64,000 nucleotides of DNA from Strongyloides papillosus (taxonomy: Eukaryota; Nematoda; Chromadorea; Rhabditida; Strongyloididae): assembly GCA_005656395.1 (NCBI GenBank), contig SRSI01000079.1, positions 1,860,001-1,924,000 of the forward strand, in the 5' to 3' direction. The position numbers were made by a program, and so were the translations under genes. The notes below the pieces were generated by a model. That model was not told the origin of the DNA. It worked only from the letters and a program-made list of their open reading frames with translations, and ran no database searches. Positions 1 through 9,854 of this stretch are shown here, piece after piece (the first letter of the stretch is position 1; each line of letters opens with the position of its first letter).

Positions 1-971
1 TGTGCAAGAATTTTTGGTGAATTCTTGTATGCTTGAGTTGGATCAACATCAACTAAACCTGTATGGTTACCTCCATTAAACAAAGCTCTACATCTACCGG
101 ATCTTGAATTCTGTCTAAAATCATCTGCATCGAAACCTAATTTATCATAATTGAATATTACATATGATAATCGTGCTGCTGAATCAGAGAGCCATATAGC
201 TTGATAAGTAGCTAATTGTCCTGAATCCAAGTCTGATCTTCCAGAGATTGCTGAACCGGTATTGTACCATGTAACGACTAATGCTCCATCTGGTCGGAAG
301 GTGTTTCCACCAGCAACACCTAATTGTATTTGCCTTTGCATGTAATTTAGAAACTCATCACTGTTCTCATCACAACGGACATAGCTTCCTGGTAAATTAC
401 GACATGCCTCGTTTGATGACTGTGAGAAGAAGGATGATGAAGTGAATTGAGAGTTTTCATTGATATTAGATCCTGATTGTTGTCCAAATAGAGATTGTCT
501 TAAGATTAGTCTGAAGAAGACACCAGCTTTAAGACCTGGTATTACGTCTTGTGTTATTTGTTGTTTGCACAACCATGGAGCTATCATTGCTGGATCTTGG
601 ACTCTTGGCCAATCTGTTGAATCGGGCCCAACGTTTATTGTTGGACCTTGATCGAGGACTGTGGCGAATGACAAATACCCATTAACGGAGATTGTTGTGT
701 AATTATATAGACCACCATAGAAGGGAAAGAACATGTGGAGATCAATTGTTTGTCCAGAGGTCAGGAAACCGGGAGCAACTTCAAGATCACCGACATCAGG
801 ACCGAAAGGTATTAAATTAACGCCATAATATACATTTGTACCTGTTCCAGTAAATAAAGTTCCACTTTGTTGGTTTGTATTAAGATTGGTGTTTGTATTT
901 TGCTGTGATAATATTAGAATAAAAAATGTTTGTAATAAAAGTGGTATAATTAAACTACCAACTTTAGTCAT
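1..971 (-). CDS. NIDO-domain secreted/adhesion protein, 5' part (Mesh-like)
   Basis: Reading leftward from an ATG at 971, one frame stays open to the window edge (323 codons), so the 3' part lies outside. The first ~22 residues (MTKVGSLIIPLLLQTFFILI...) form a clear signal peptide. An N/Q/T-rich stretch follows, then a block with FFPFYGGLYN, ISVNGYLSF, MIAPWLC, VFFRLILRQ, ALVVTWYN and ARLSYVIFNYD, which is the pattern of a NIDO domain (extracellular part of nidogen). In metazoans a signal peptide followed directly by NIDO is typical of Mesh/SUSD2-like proteins, where AMOP, VWD and Sushi domains follow; those would be beyond the edge. The family has roles in epithelial junctions. NIDO assignment is from motifs; the Mesh-like name is inference. 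No intron is needed in the visible part. Confidence 0.75.
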   Translation of the reverse strand, partial: MTKVGSLIIPLLLQTFFILILSQQNTNTNLNTNQQSGTLFTGTGTNVYYGVNLIPFGPDVGDLEVAPGFLTSGQTIDLHMFFPFYGGLYNYTTISVNGYLSFATVLDQGPTINVGPDSTDWPRVQDPAMIAPWLCKQQITQDVIPGLKAGVFFRLILRQSLFGQQSGSNINENSQFTSSSFFSQSSNEACRNLPGSYVRCDENSDEFLNYMQRQIQLGVAGGNTFRPDGALVVTWYNTGSAISGRSDLDSGQLATYQAIWLSDSAARLSYVIFNYDKLGFDADDFRQNSRSGRCRALFNGGNHTGLVDVDPTQAYKNSPKILA

Positions 972-2147
972 TTCTTTTCAATATTATCAAGGAGAAGAAA
1001 AAGAAAGATGAAGGTAAAGGGGAGAGAATAATAAAAATGCTACAAATATATCAGGTAGGTTTTAATAAAATAATTACAAAACTAAAAATGAAGAATGATA
1101 ATTATAAATTTTGGTATAGGAAAATTTTGAAGGGGGTAAGTAAGTGAAGAAGAGAGGTGGATGTGGATGATTAGAAGAAAGGTAAAAGACAATTCTTGTA
1201 GAAGGAGGAAGAACAAAATTATATAAGAGTTTAAATGTTATATGTACTTATTAAATAATATGTGTACCTAGACTTCCTAAACCATTTTAAGATATTAATA
1301 TATTTATTTGTACAAATAATTTTAATGAATCTTCAAGAAAGTATTGTAGTAGTTTTAGTGATATAAATAGTAAAAGAAAGTGAATATAGGAGTAGTATTT
1401 TTATACAATAGATGATAATAATATTATTATGTTAAATATTGTTGTGATTATATAAGTAGTTTATCTAAATAGACATAAAAATATTTTGTTGATATAAATT
1501 AAACTGTTACCTAAGATGTTTAAAATATGTAAGATGAAAGAAGTTGATTTATATGTAAGTTAAAAGAAGTTTATATGAGGTTATGTTTACATTTGGACAA
1601 TATAATATTATATATATTTTCTAGACTGTATTCTTAAGAAGTATAAGATATGTAGTTAAGTTATAATGATTTTGATTTGTGAAATGTATATATCTTTTTC
1701 ATTTTCATCCACCACTACCCAATTTATAAGTTTTTAGTAGGGAAAAGTTTAATAAATATGTTTGTTGCTAGTTGTAATGTTTTTTTTATTTGATATTAAG
1801 TATATTTTTGGATAAATAGTACTGTTACCTGTTCTTGTTCTTAAAAATCTTTTGACACATCGTTAAGAAGAGTATTTGATATTTTTTTTTGTTTTTTTTA
1901 CTATGACCTCATTCAATTCAATAATATGTAATAAGTGATGATTAATCAACAAGAGAGAGTAGAAAGACACGAATATTTTTTTGATAATCAAAAAAGAAAT
2001 AAGTACATTTAAAGTTGTAAAAAAAGTAGAGCAAGTCAATCAAAAATAGTAGTATTTTTACTGTTTATTCTTCTATTACCAATGCGGTGTAGATTGTTAT
2101 ATTATCATTTAATTTTAATTTCTTTTATGAAGTGTGATTCCATAATG
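972..2147. other. AT-rich intergenic stretch
   Basis: Presumed 5' flank of the NIDO gene and spacer. I see poly-A/T runs and no open frame with protein-like composition. Confidence 0.5.
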
Positions 2148-2328
2148 AAAGTGATAAGCCTTGCAAAAATTAGTTTATGATTATCTAACATTTTATTCTT
2201 TAAAGTAACCACCTATATTTGTTTATTATAAATATTTGTAAACAAAGATTACGATGACTAAGAGATGAAGTTGAGAAAGTTATCAATCTATGACATCATA
2301 TTTGAAATAGAAGATGATAAAAAAATAC
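2148..2328 (+). repeat. Duplicated ~180-bp upstream module, copy 1 (orphan)
   Basis: Aligns with 5418-5592. Shared blocks include GTGATAAGC, TCTTTAAAGTAACC/TCTTAAAGAAACC, ATATTTGTTTATTA with AAATATTTGTAAA, GTTATCA/CTTATCA, TATGACATCATA and GATGATAAAA. Copy 2 lies about 50 bp upstream of a gene start, which suggests a promoter module. No recognisable gene follows copy 1. GATA-like (TGATAA, TTATCA), forkhead-like (TGTTTAT) and CRE-like (TGACATCA) words are present, but such words are common in AT-rich DNA. Confidence 0.6.
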
Positions 2329-2780
2329 CAAAGTCTCAAAGATTATAAAGTTTCCTAATTGTCCTTTTTATACCACTCCATTGTTTATTAGTACAGACAA
2401 TAATTAATTTCTTTAAAACCAAATTTTTATCACAGATCACCTATTAAAATAGTTTATTGTATCCTAATTGCTATCTAGAAATATAAAAAATATATTTTAA
2501 ATCCAAAAATGTCTTTGAAATTTAATATCTTCTCGATTAATGTTAAAAATTGTTATCATTCTTCATTAATTCTTAGATTTTAAAAACAATTCAATATTTA
2601 CTATCAGTTTTAACATTTTAACAGCATATATTTAATAAAATGTATAGTATAACAATAAATGGTGAATATAAGTAAAAAAGTTTATGAATATGTAAAAACC
2701 TCACATTCTTTATTTTTTGTAAAATTATGACAAAAGCAATTATTTTTTATTAGAAATGATATTTTATAAAATATATATAT

Positions 2781-3560
2781 TTAATGGATAATCCTATTTA
2801 AAATGAACATTATACTAAAAACAATGCTGGAAAAAGCTCCAATTTTATCAGTTGAATTTTCTATATCCTTTCCTTCTTTATCATTTTTATCTGTTATATT
2901 ACCTGTTACATGTGCAGTTACATCTACTTTTTGATTTGGAGAAGAATCAGGTGAAGGATCTTTTATTATATAATCTGGTTCTAAGACTTGATCAAATCTT
3001 CCATCAACAACTTTGAAAACATATGTTATGTCGTCTTGGTATTTTTCCGGCATTATACCATAGTCTCGTAACCCTGTACTTTCACTGTAGTGGAAAGTAA
3101 AATAATTTTGACCAGTTGGAGGATATAATTCCTTTTCTTTCAACTTGTTAGTGTTATCACCACTAGGAATAGTATAATTATATCCAATAGGATGTGTTGT
3201 GTTTTTATCTTTTAGAGTACCACAATTTATATATTTGTTTCCAGAGTTTGATATGGTAGACACGACCCAGACGTAATTGTTTTCTCCCGAATTTTTAATT
3301 TGTCTTCCATGATTCTTTTCTCCATCAGGATTATATTGCAAATCTATATCTTTGTCGGCTTCTTGTCTGTTGGATTGAGAATTGTAGCATTTGACAGCAA
3401 TTATTTTAGTATTACTCTGAACATTATACATTTTTATTAGTTTGCTGTGATCAGGTGGAGTATAAGAGATAGATTCATTAAATAGACTTTTTAAATCGAC
3501 TGAATTAACCGTGATTGAATATAAGGCTAATATCTAAACAAGTTGAAGTAATCTTTTCAT
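2781..3560 (-). pseudogene. Secreted/GPI-anchor-like orphan protein with in-frame TAG in the signal peptide
   Basis: The long open part starts at 3431, but homology to the neighbour at 4269-4877 continues in the same frame up to an ATG at 3560: MKRLLQLV, then TAG (3534-3536), then ILALYSITVNSVDLKSLF. The paralog reads MNKILQLFWILASYSIIIESIDL, so TGG (Trp) has become TAG. Apart from this codon the frame is open for 259 codons. The ectodomain carries two aligned cysteines (AVKCYN, INCGTL), a conserved Trp and N-glycosylation sites. An acidic, Asp/Lys-rich linker and a hydrophobic C-terminus (FSSIVFSIMFILNRIIH) follow, as in a GPI-anchor signal. Translation from the internal Met at 3431 would give a protein without secretion signal. 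It is a recent pseudogene, a null allele or a base error. I do not recognise the family. Confidence 0.65.
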
Positions 3561-4268
3561 AGTATAGAAATAAGAAGCATGTTTTCTTTGTCAAAATTAT
3601 TGATATTAATAAAGAAAATATAGTATTGTTTTTGAATATAGTTAATATTTAATTTAAATTTCATCCATTTTTCGATACATTATATTATTTATTTTTTATG
3701 TTGGATAATAATGATAAAATAATAATAAAACTAACTACTTTGTTGAATTTTCACTAAATATTCAAAAAACATGAATATATCTTTTAAAAATAATATTCAA
3801 AATATGATAAAATTCAAAAAATTTTCAAAATATCAAACATTTATGAATAATTGATCATAAGTTTTACAAGTTTCTTACCATTTAACGTGAATAATTTTAA
3901 TTTTGAATATTAAATAAAGTTTTTAAAATAAATATACACATTTTTAAAAAAAAATTTTTATTATTTATTTGAAAAATTTACTTCATTTAAGCGTAAACAT
4001 CATGATTTTAAAATCTTTTGGAAACAATATATATTCAATTTTTAAATTCTTCTTTCAATAAAAAAAATGCATTCAAAAATTTTTTTAAAAATTTCAAATT
4101 TTTTAAAAACAATTTATTTTTATTTGTAATATGATTTTATGATATAAGAGGTAAATTTTACAACATTAGAGTCCAAATTAATATAAAAAGATGCTACTAA
4201 ATCTAAATGAAATCCACAAGTTCCTCTTTACTATTCGTTTTAAATTTGCCAAAAGGTTTATTTTTTTC
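3561..4268. other. AT-rich spacer between the two secreted paralogs
   Basis: The part next to 3560 resembles the 5' flank of the paralog at 4877 (for example CATCCATTTTTCGATA here and TTCATTTTTCGATAAATT there), so the upstream region was duplicated with the gene. Otherwise it is low-complexity A/T. Confidence 0.5.
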
Positions 4269-4877
4269 TTAAACTTTTGCTATGTTAATTGCTTCTGACA
4301 CTTGATAAATTCCATGATTTGTGTTACCAACATTGAAAGTATACAATAAGTCTCCTTCGGATATTTGATTACCCGAAGAATAAGATAGTAACCCACCATT
4401 TCTACTTAAGATGTAAGTATTTCCATGAGGTAGATTACTAAGTGACTGTCCTTCCGATATTGTAACGTTATCTCCATTATTTAAAGTAATTTTGTATCCT
4501 ACGAAATATTCATCATGATTTACAATAAGGAGACCACAGTGTATATCTTCCACTTCAGAATTTTCTATTCTATGAACAAGCCAGTAGAAGTTACCATCAT
4601 AACTCATAATTTTCTTATTTTCATCCTCTTCCTTATAAGGTGTATAATTCAAAGATACTTGAAGATTGTTTCTGGTATTTTTAACTGACCTTTGTTGATT
4701 GCTGCATTTAACAGCAACTAATTTAGTACCACCCTTGATAGTATATTTTTGAATTACAGTGGTGTAATCGTAATCTTTGTAAGAAAAAGGATTCTCAAAT
4801 AACCTATCGAGGTCGATCGATTCAATAATGATAGAATATGAAGCTAATATCCAGAAAAGTTGAAGTATTTTATTCAT
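4269..4877 (-). CDS. Small secreted orphan protein, soluble paralog of the gene at 2781-3560
   Basis: About 202 residues from the ATG at 4877, chosen because the paralog starts at the matching position and the signal peptide MNKILQLFWILASYSIIIES begins there; the frame is open 10 codons further upstream, but that would place charged residues ahead of it. The mature part aligns with its neighbour through LVAVKCSN/IIAVKCYN, FYWLVHRIEN/YVWVVSTISN, IHCGLL/INCGTL and LLYTFNVG/ITYVFKVV. It stops at the end of this shared region (INIAKV) and lacks the acidic linker and hydrophobic tail of its neighbour, so it should be released rather than membrane-held. One conserved cysteine pair and several N-linked sequons (NNGDNVTIS) fit extracellular life. 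Function unknown; no similarity to a named domain that I can see. Confidence 0.7.
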   Translation of the reverse strand: MNKILQLFWILASYSIIIESIDLDRLFENPFSYKDYDYTTVIQKYTIKGGTKLVAVKCSNQQRSVKNTRNNLQVSLNYTPYKEEDENKKIMSYDGNFYWLVHRIENSEVEDIHCGLLIVNHDEYFVGYKITLNNGDNVTISEGQSLSNLPHGNTYILSRNGGLLSYSSGNQISEGDLLYTFNVGNTNHGIYQVSEAINIAKV

Positions 4878-5417
4878 GGTATGAAAATAAAAAATATCTT
4901 TTTTCATAAATTTATTCCTATTATTAAAAAAGAAATATTATTATATTTGAATATGCCTAACAATTAATTAAAATTTTATTCATTTTTCGATAAATTAAAT
5001 AAATTTTATTTTATTTAAATTAAATTTTAGAAAACAACGATAAAAGATTGAGAATATTATTCATTCAATTATATAAAATTTTGTTTAATATTCAAATCTT
5101 CAGTAAGAGGTTGCTTTTTTTAAGTTTCCAATTTTTTCTTCCAAAAATATGCATAATTTCTGCTACCTTTTTATGTGAAATGAATATGTATTTAATATCA
5201 AAATCTGTTCTTGAGATTAGGTTAAAAATATGAGAAGTGTCCGAGAATTTATGTCTTTTGTACTTCTTTAAAGTCATTTATTTATTAGATACTACACTTT
5301 TATCAATAGCAATAGTTTCAATAATCCCATTGATAATTTAAATATAATGATGCATTCAATTTAAAATTTAAAAAGATCTATATAAAGATAGTTTTTTTTA
5401 AATAATTATAACATAGC

Positions 5418-5592
5418 TGAAGTGATAAGCTTACAATAATTTATTCATGGCTACTTTGTGTTTGATTTCTTAAAGAAACCGCCCATATTTGTTTATTACA
5501 AATATTTGTAAATAAAAATCACGATTACTAAAAGATAACGTTGACAAACTTATCAGTATATGACATCATACTTGAATAGAAAATGATAAAAG
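5418..5592 (+). promoter_or_regulatory. Duplicated upstream module, copy 2: candidate promoter of the four-span protein
   Basis: Second copy of the module at 2148-2328, ending ~50 bp before the ATG at 5641. Blocks conserved between diverged copies include TTTGTTTATTA, AAATATTTGTAAA, TATGACATCATA and several GATA/TTATC words. Conserved words at promoter distance suggest a regulatory role, but shared descent alone could explain the similarity. Confidence 0.45.
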
Positions 5593-5640
5593 AGTGTGTA
5601 TCAAGTGCTATAAGCATTTATAGAATTTTTCTTCCAAATC

Positions 5641-6177
5641 ATGTACTTATTATTGTGTGGTAAATTTGAAATCAAAACAGCTATAATTGTCACTCCAATA
5701 CTCTACCTAATATTTGTAATTTGTGGTACCTTAACAATGTTCCTCAATCCATGTTTTGCTTTTGACACAAAAAATTCTCACACTATCAATGATAGTTGCA
5801 GAAATGTACAAGAAACTGTAAAAAACTTATATGGTTTATTTTTCTACGTTCATTGTTCAGGTGTGATTCTTTCGGCAATATGTTTATTCCACAACATTAT
5901 CGGAAATTGTGTTTTCCATTATAAAAACACTTTCAAATGGCATTTAATTACTATTCAAATGTGTATGTTTTCATTTTTATATACTCTTATCATGGAATCA
6001 ATCATATTTATTTTATTTCTACTGCATATTTCTAATCCATTTGAAGGAGATTCAAGTCCAGGATTATTGTATATTTTTTCTATAATAAGTTATTTTTTGG
6101 CATTCCTACTTTCAAGTGTTCAGCTTATCAATTTAAAAAAACACTTCTGTCATGGATGTGGTAAAAATTCAAGATGA
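5641..6177 (+). CDS. Four-transmembrane orphan protein
   Basis: 178 residues in one exon. Four hydrophobic segments at roughly residues 14-35 (AIIVTPILYLIFVICGTLTM), 66-88 (LFFYVHCSGVILSAICLFH), 100-125 (LITIQMCMFSFLYTLIMESI) and 140-165 (LLYIFSIISYFLAFLLSSVQ) suggest a four-span membrane protein. The first extracellular loop has two cysteines and an N-glycosylation site (NDSC); the C-terminus is basic with CHGCGK. Topology resembles tetraspan families of the claudin/DUF type, but I see neither the CCG motif of tetraspanins nor the W-GLW-C-C pattern of claudins. Its upstream region is the duplicated module at 5418-5592. Function not recognised. Confidence 0.6.
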   Translation: MYLLLCGKFEIKTAIIVTPILYLIFVICGTLTMFLNPCFAFDTKNSHTINDSCRNVQETVKNLYGLFFYVHCSGVILSAICLFHNIIGNCVFHYKNTFKWHLITIQMCMFSFLYTLIMESIIFILFLLHISNPFEGDSSPGLLYIFSIISYFLAFLLSSVQLINLKKHFCHGCGKNSR

Positions 6178-7083
6178 TAACGGTATTTTTTTCTCGAATT
6201 ATTTAAAAATGATTTTGGTGAAAACTTCTATATAAAATTAAGCCTAAAGATTAGAACGAATATTATGTTTCTTTATTCCTGTATCTAATTGAAGGAGATT
6301 TTATAAGAACGACTAAGTGATTATATATGGACATAGTATTTTAAAGGAAAGTTCAATTTTATCAGTATTTCTTTAGAGTTGTTTCTATGCTATTACTTAA
6401 AATTTAATGATATTATCAGCGTTGATATACATCAGATTATCTACGTTTCTAAAAACTTTTTGAAAACTCTAAATAAGTGGTTGAAGAAATCCTTGTCTAA
6501 GAATGCGACAATCATTTTATGTTCTTTTTTAATGATAATGAACACAAGGACAATTCAGTTACTCATATAGTTGAAAAAAAATGTTTTTTTTTTCCAAAGT
6601 GGCTGAGGTTTAAAGGTACCATGTTTGGAATTAGTATTTTTGGAAGTCAATAATAGGAGATTAGATAACAAAAATGAGGATAATGTAACCATAAAAGAAC
6701 GAAAAATCTAGATACAACGATTGATTATGGTCCACAATATTTATCTTCTCCACAAAAAGTCCAAAATCCTTTGTTCGAGTTGTTTAATATGGACTACAAC
6801 TTCAGAATTAAGAATCTTAGTGTATTTGATACAAGAATATTTTAATAATTGCATTGATAACTACACATATCGATTGTTTTTACCTAAATAATTATTCATT
6901 TAATACTAAAGAGTTGTTTTATTTATCTATTCATATGAGGTTTCAACATAACTGTCTTAAAATTTTCATTATGTTAACAGAAGTATTTTAACAATATAAG
7001 TACTAATTATAATTAGAAATTTACAGAAAAACAATTAACATACATATGATACATTTTAAAAATTAAACAGCTATCCATTAGCA
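6178..7083. other. Spacer; right part is the 3' flank of the LRR duplication unit
   Basis: From about 6590 the sequence aligns with 9367 onward (TGGCTGAG, CAATAATAGGAGATTAGAT, GGATAATGTAACC), marking the left end of tandem unit 1. The open stretch at 6379-6570 has no supporting features. Confidence 0.5.
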
Positions 7084-9366
7084 TTATAAATAAAAATACT
7101 TTTGAATGGCATATTTATATGAATTCCATTGGCAAATATCCTTAAATAATATAAATCTATTTTCATTATCACTGATACGTTTGGTGAACTCTTCGTAATG
7201 TGATTTAATAACATTATCAGTGAAAACTAAGTCATCTCTTCTTACAGTGTACTTTCTATGCTCAAAAGCAAGAACCTTCAAAGTCTTAGGAATTCTTATT
7301 GGACAGTAGTCGTATGAGATAAGGCATTCCAATTTGCTAAAATTATCCAAACCATCACTTTCTTTATAGGATAAGCATTGAATCTTAAGTAATTTGATGT
7401 TTGGCATGTATCTCGTTATCATCTTAGCTGTAGCGTCATCCATATCAGGTACATGCTCCAGTTGTAATATTTCCACATTTCTTGGCATCATCGAGCAAGT
7501 GAGCTCAAAAAATTGATAAAATAGGTTTAAAACACTAGAATCGTGATCATTTAAATTTCTCGAATACTCAAGTTTTACACTTTTTAAGCTATTCAAATTT
7601 TTAAGCCCCAGATCTCCAGGTTTTTGACCATCAGAAGCTAGAAAATTAAAGTTGATATCATCCAGTGTGAACCTTAAGTGTAATGCACTTAAATTCTTAA
7701 AAGTTTCCAAAATCCCGATACTGTGGAGCAATTGTTTATGATATCTTACAGTGCTATAGGCAGTTGTGATATACTGCTTTATTGGTGAAAAAAATCCTAT
7801 CGTATCAGTACAGTTTTCACACTGTCCTCCAAATCTTGGACAATCTATGTCAATTCCAAGTTTGACTTTAACACTATACTTTGTTATAGTATTTATGATT
7901 TCATTTAAATTATTAGGACACATTGTATCATTATGCTTCAGAGATTTGAAGAATATTGTGGGGTTTTTGACAGTTGAAAACTGCTGGACAAATCTCTCGA
8001 AAGTATCCTTGTGGTGAATTAGATCATAATAATTACTGTGAGGCGAGGGACATGTTAGAGAAAGTTCAGAAAGATTCGAAAATCCACTGAAGATGTTTCC
8101 ATCTATCATATTATATTTGTTTGATGGAGATGTAAAACAACCAACTGGAAGGGATATTCTTGTAATGTTATCGTGTTTCATGTGGCTTAAAGCATCTAAA
8201 ATTATGTAACCTGCATTATTCCGAAATCCAAATTGAAACTCAAGACTATTGATATCTTTCCGTGTGGTACACTTTAGATTCAATTCCTCAGTTAGCTTCT
8301 TCATAAAACCCACATGATCCTCCTCTTTCCATTCTTTTATAGATGGATCAATAAAATAGGATACACAATTACCATTGTGTAATGTTTCACCAAAGAATGT
8401 TCTTGATCTATTTAACAAATCCTCAGAAAGAATATCCTCCCTAAATTCAATATCACTCAATTCCGGAACGCCAGAATCTTCATCATATTCCTCGTTGCAT
8501 GTAATTCGAATATTTTGGCAATCACCATAAGAAAAGATACTCCTTTCAATTTTTTCTTTCTCAAGATCATGGTTCATAAATTTACACACATCCACAAGGT
8601 TATTGATGTCAGAAAATGACGGTATGTGATTAGTGATTGTCTTCCTAACCAAGTTTATGTTTAATAATCCAAAGAGAATATCTTTCTCATCAATATTATC
8701 CATCTTCATACACTAAAAAATATAAATAAAATAAGAACAGTAAAAAAATTAACTTTAAAATAATATGAAATAATAAGGAATTCCAAAATGGAAATAAAAA
8801 TTATTTGTAGGAGATAGAGAAAATTGAGTACATTAAAAATTGTTAAAAGACACTTCTTGGAGATACTTTCTCATAGCTAACAGTTTAAAAGGTGTAATGT
8901 AAAGTTTTATACCACAATTTAAGTGATGATAGAAAATTAACATTCTAACATAATTTAAAAACTTTTATTTGAATAATCATACATATGACATAAACATATA
9001 ACTTTTTTTTTAAAAACATAAAATCATATAGAAAAATTATCCACATAAAAGCTTTTCTTCTGACACTGTTAACAATAATATGTGTTATATAATAGTAATA
9101 GAAAGCAATTAAATTTGTTATCTTTGTTTAATTTCCGTTGATGTGGTGATTTTGTCTATACTCACAAAATAACTTACACAAAGTAATATTGACCATCAAA
9201 TAATTCTCCTTATCATGCAATAATTTCAAACAAAAGTATATACAAAGACAACTTTGAACTATACATCGTATGTTAAAAAAAAACATTCATTAAAAAATTA
9301 GAAGTAGTGAGTATGTGTTTCTGCTGAACTGAACATTATCATTGCGGTAATTATCTAAAAAATATT
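6590..9366. repeat. Tandem duplication, unit 1 (intact LRR gene plus flanks)
   Basis: The ~2.8-kb unit aligns over its length with 9367-12725, including 3' flank, gene and 5' flank (for example AAGTGATGATAGAAAATTAA and CATACATATGACATAAACAT near 8930-9000 and 12290-12365). The offset is ~2777 bp at the 3' end and 3366 bp at the gene start; the difference (~589) is accounted for by the insertion in unit 2. Confidence 0.8.
7084..8709 (-). CDS. F-box/leucine-rich-repeat-like protein, intact tandem copy
   Basis: 541 residues in a single exon. The N-terminus (LLNINLVRKTITNHIPSFSDINNLVDVCKFMNHDL, shortened here to key residues L-I-P-S-D-L-V-C-F) resembles a divergent F-box helix pair. Several irregular leucine-rich segments follow: FSNLSELSLTCPS, FKNLSALHLRFTL, LNSLKSVKLEY, NVEILQLEHVP, NIKLLKIQCL, FSKLECLIS, TLKVLAFEH. 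In nematodes such F-box-LRR-like proteins form large families that may act as substrate adaptors of SCF ubiquitin ligases; the role here is inference. C-x2-C pairs (GGQCENC) near residue 298 are shared with the broken copy. An alternative start at the third codon (MDNIDEKD) matches the paralog's start. The gene is the intact half of a recent tandem duplication and is related in plan to the gene at 35212-36796. Confidence 0.65.
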   Translation of the reverse strand: MKMDNIDEKDILFGLLNINLVRKTITNHIPSFSDINNLVDVCKFMNHDLEKEKIERSIFSYGDCQNIRITCNEEYDEDSGVPELSDIEFREDILSEDLLNRSRTFFGETLHNGNCVSYFIDPSIKEWKEEDHVGFMKKLTEELNLKCTTRKDINSLEFQFGFRNNAGYIILDALSHMKHDNITRISLPVGCFTSPSNKYNMIDGNIFSGFSNLSELSLTCPSPHSNYYDLIHHKDTFERFVQQFSTVKNPTIFFKSLKHNDTMCPNNLNEIINTITKYSVKVKLGIDIDCPRFGGQCENCTDTIGFFSPIKQYITTAYSTVRYHKQLLHSIGILETFKNLSALHLRFTLDDINFNFLASDGQKPGDLGLKNLNSLKSVKLEYSRNLNDHDSSVLNLFYQFFELTCSMMPRNVEILQLEHVPDMDDATAKMITRYMPNIKLLKIQCLSYKESDGLDNFSKLECLISYDYCPIRIPKTLKVLAFEHRKYTVRRDDLVFTDNVIKSHYEEFTKRISDNENRFILFKDICQWNSYKYAIQKYFYL

Positions 9367-9854
9367 TCTCCAAAATGGCTGAGACTTAAGGATATAAAGT
9401 TTGGAGTTAGTTTTTTTGGAAGCCAATAATAGGAGATTAGATTACAAAAATAAGGATAATGTAACCTTACAAGGATGAAAAATTTAAATATAATGGTAAA
9501 TTATTTACCATAATATTTATCTTCTTTCCACACAAACTTGAATGCCCTTTGTTTGGGTTGTTTAAACTGAAATGCAACTTATGAATGAGAATCATATGGT
9601 GTTTGATACAAAAATATTTAAATAATAGTCTTAATAATTTCAGGTCTAAATTGTTTTTACCCAAACAATTAGTCTCCAGCATCCTAAAATTATTTTATTT
9701 TCCATGTTTATGTGCGTTTCAACATACTTGTCTTTGAAATTTCTTCATATTAACAGAACTATTTAAACAATATAAGTATTTATTTTAATTATAAATTTAG
9801 AGTAAAACAATTAATATTACATATGATAAAATTAAAAAATTAAATTACTACCAA

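Noticed and set aside
9467..9682. 71-codon open frame downstream of the LRR paralog
   Set aside because: It lies in the duplicated 3' flank and the matching stretch at ~6690-6905 is not open, so not conserved as coding.
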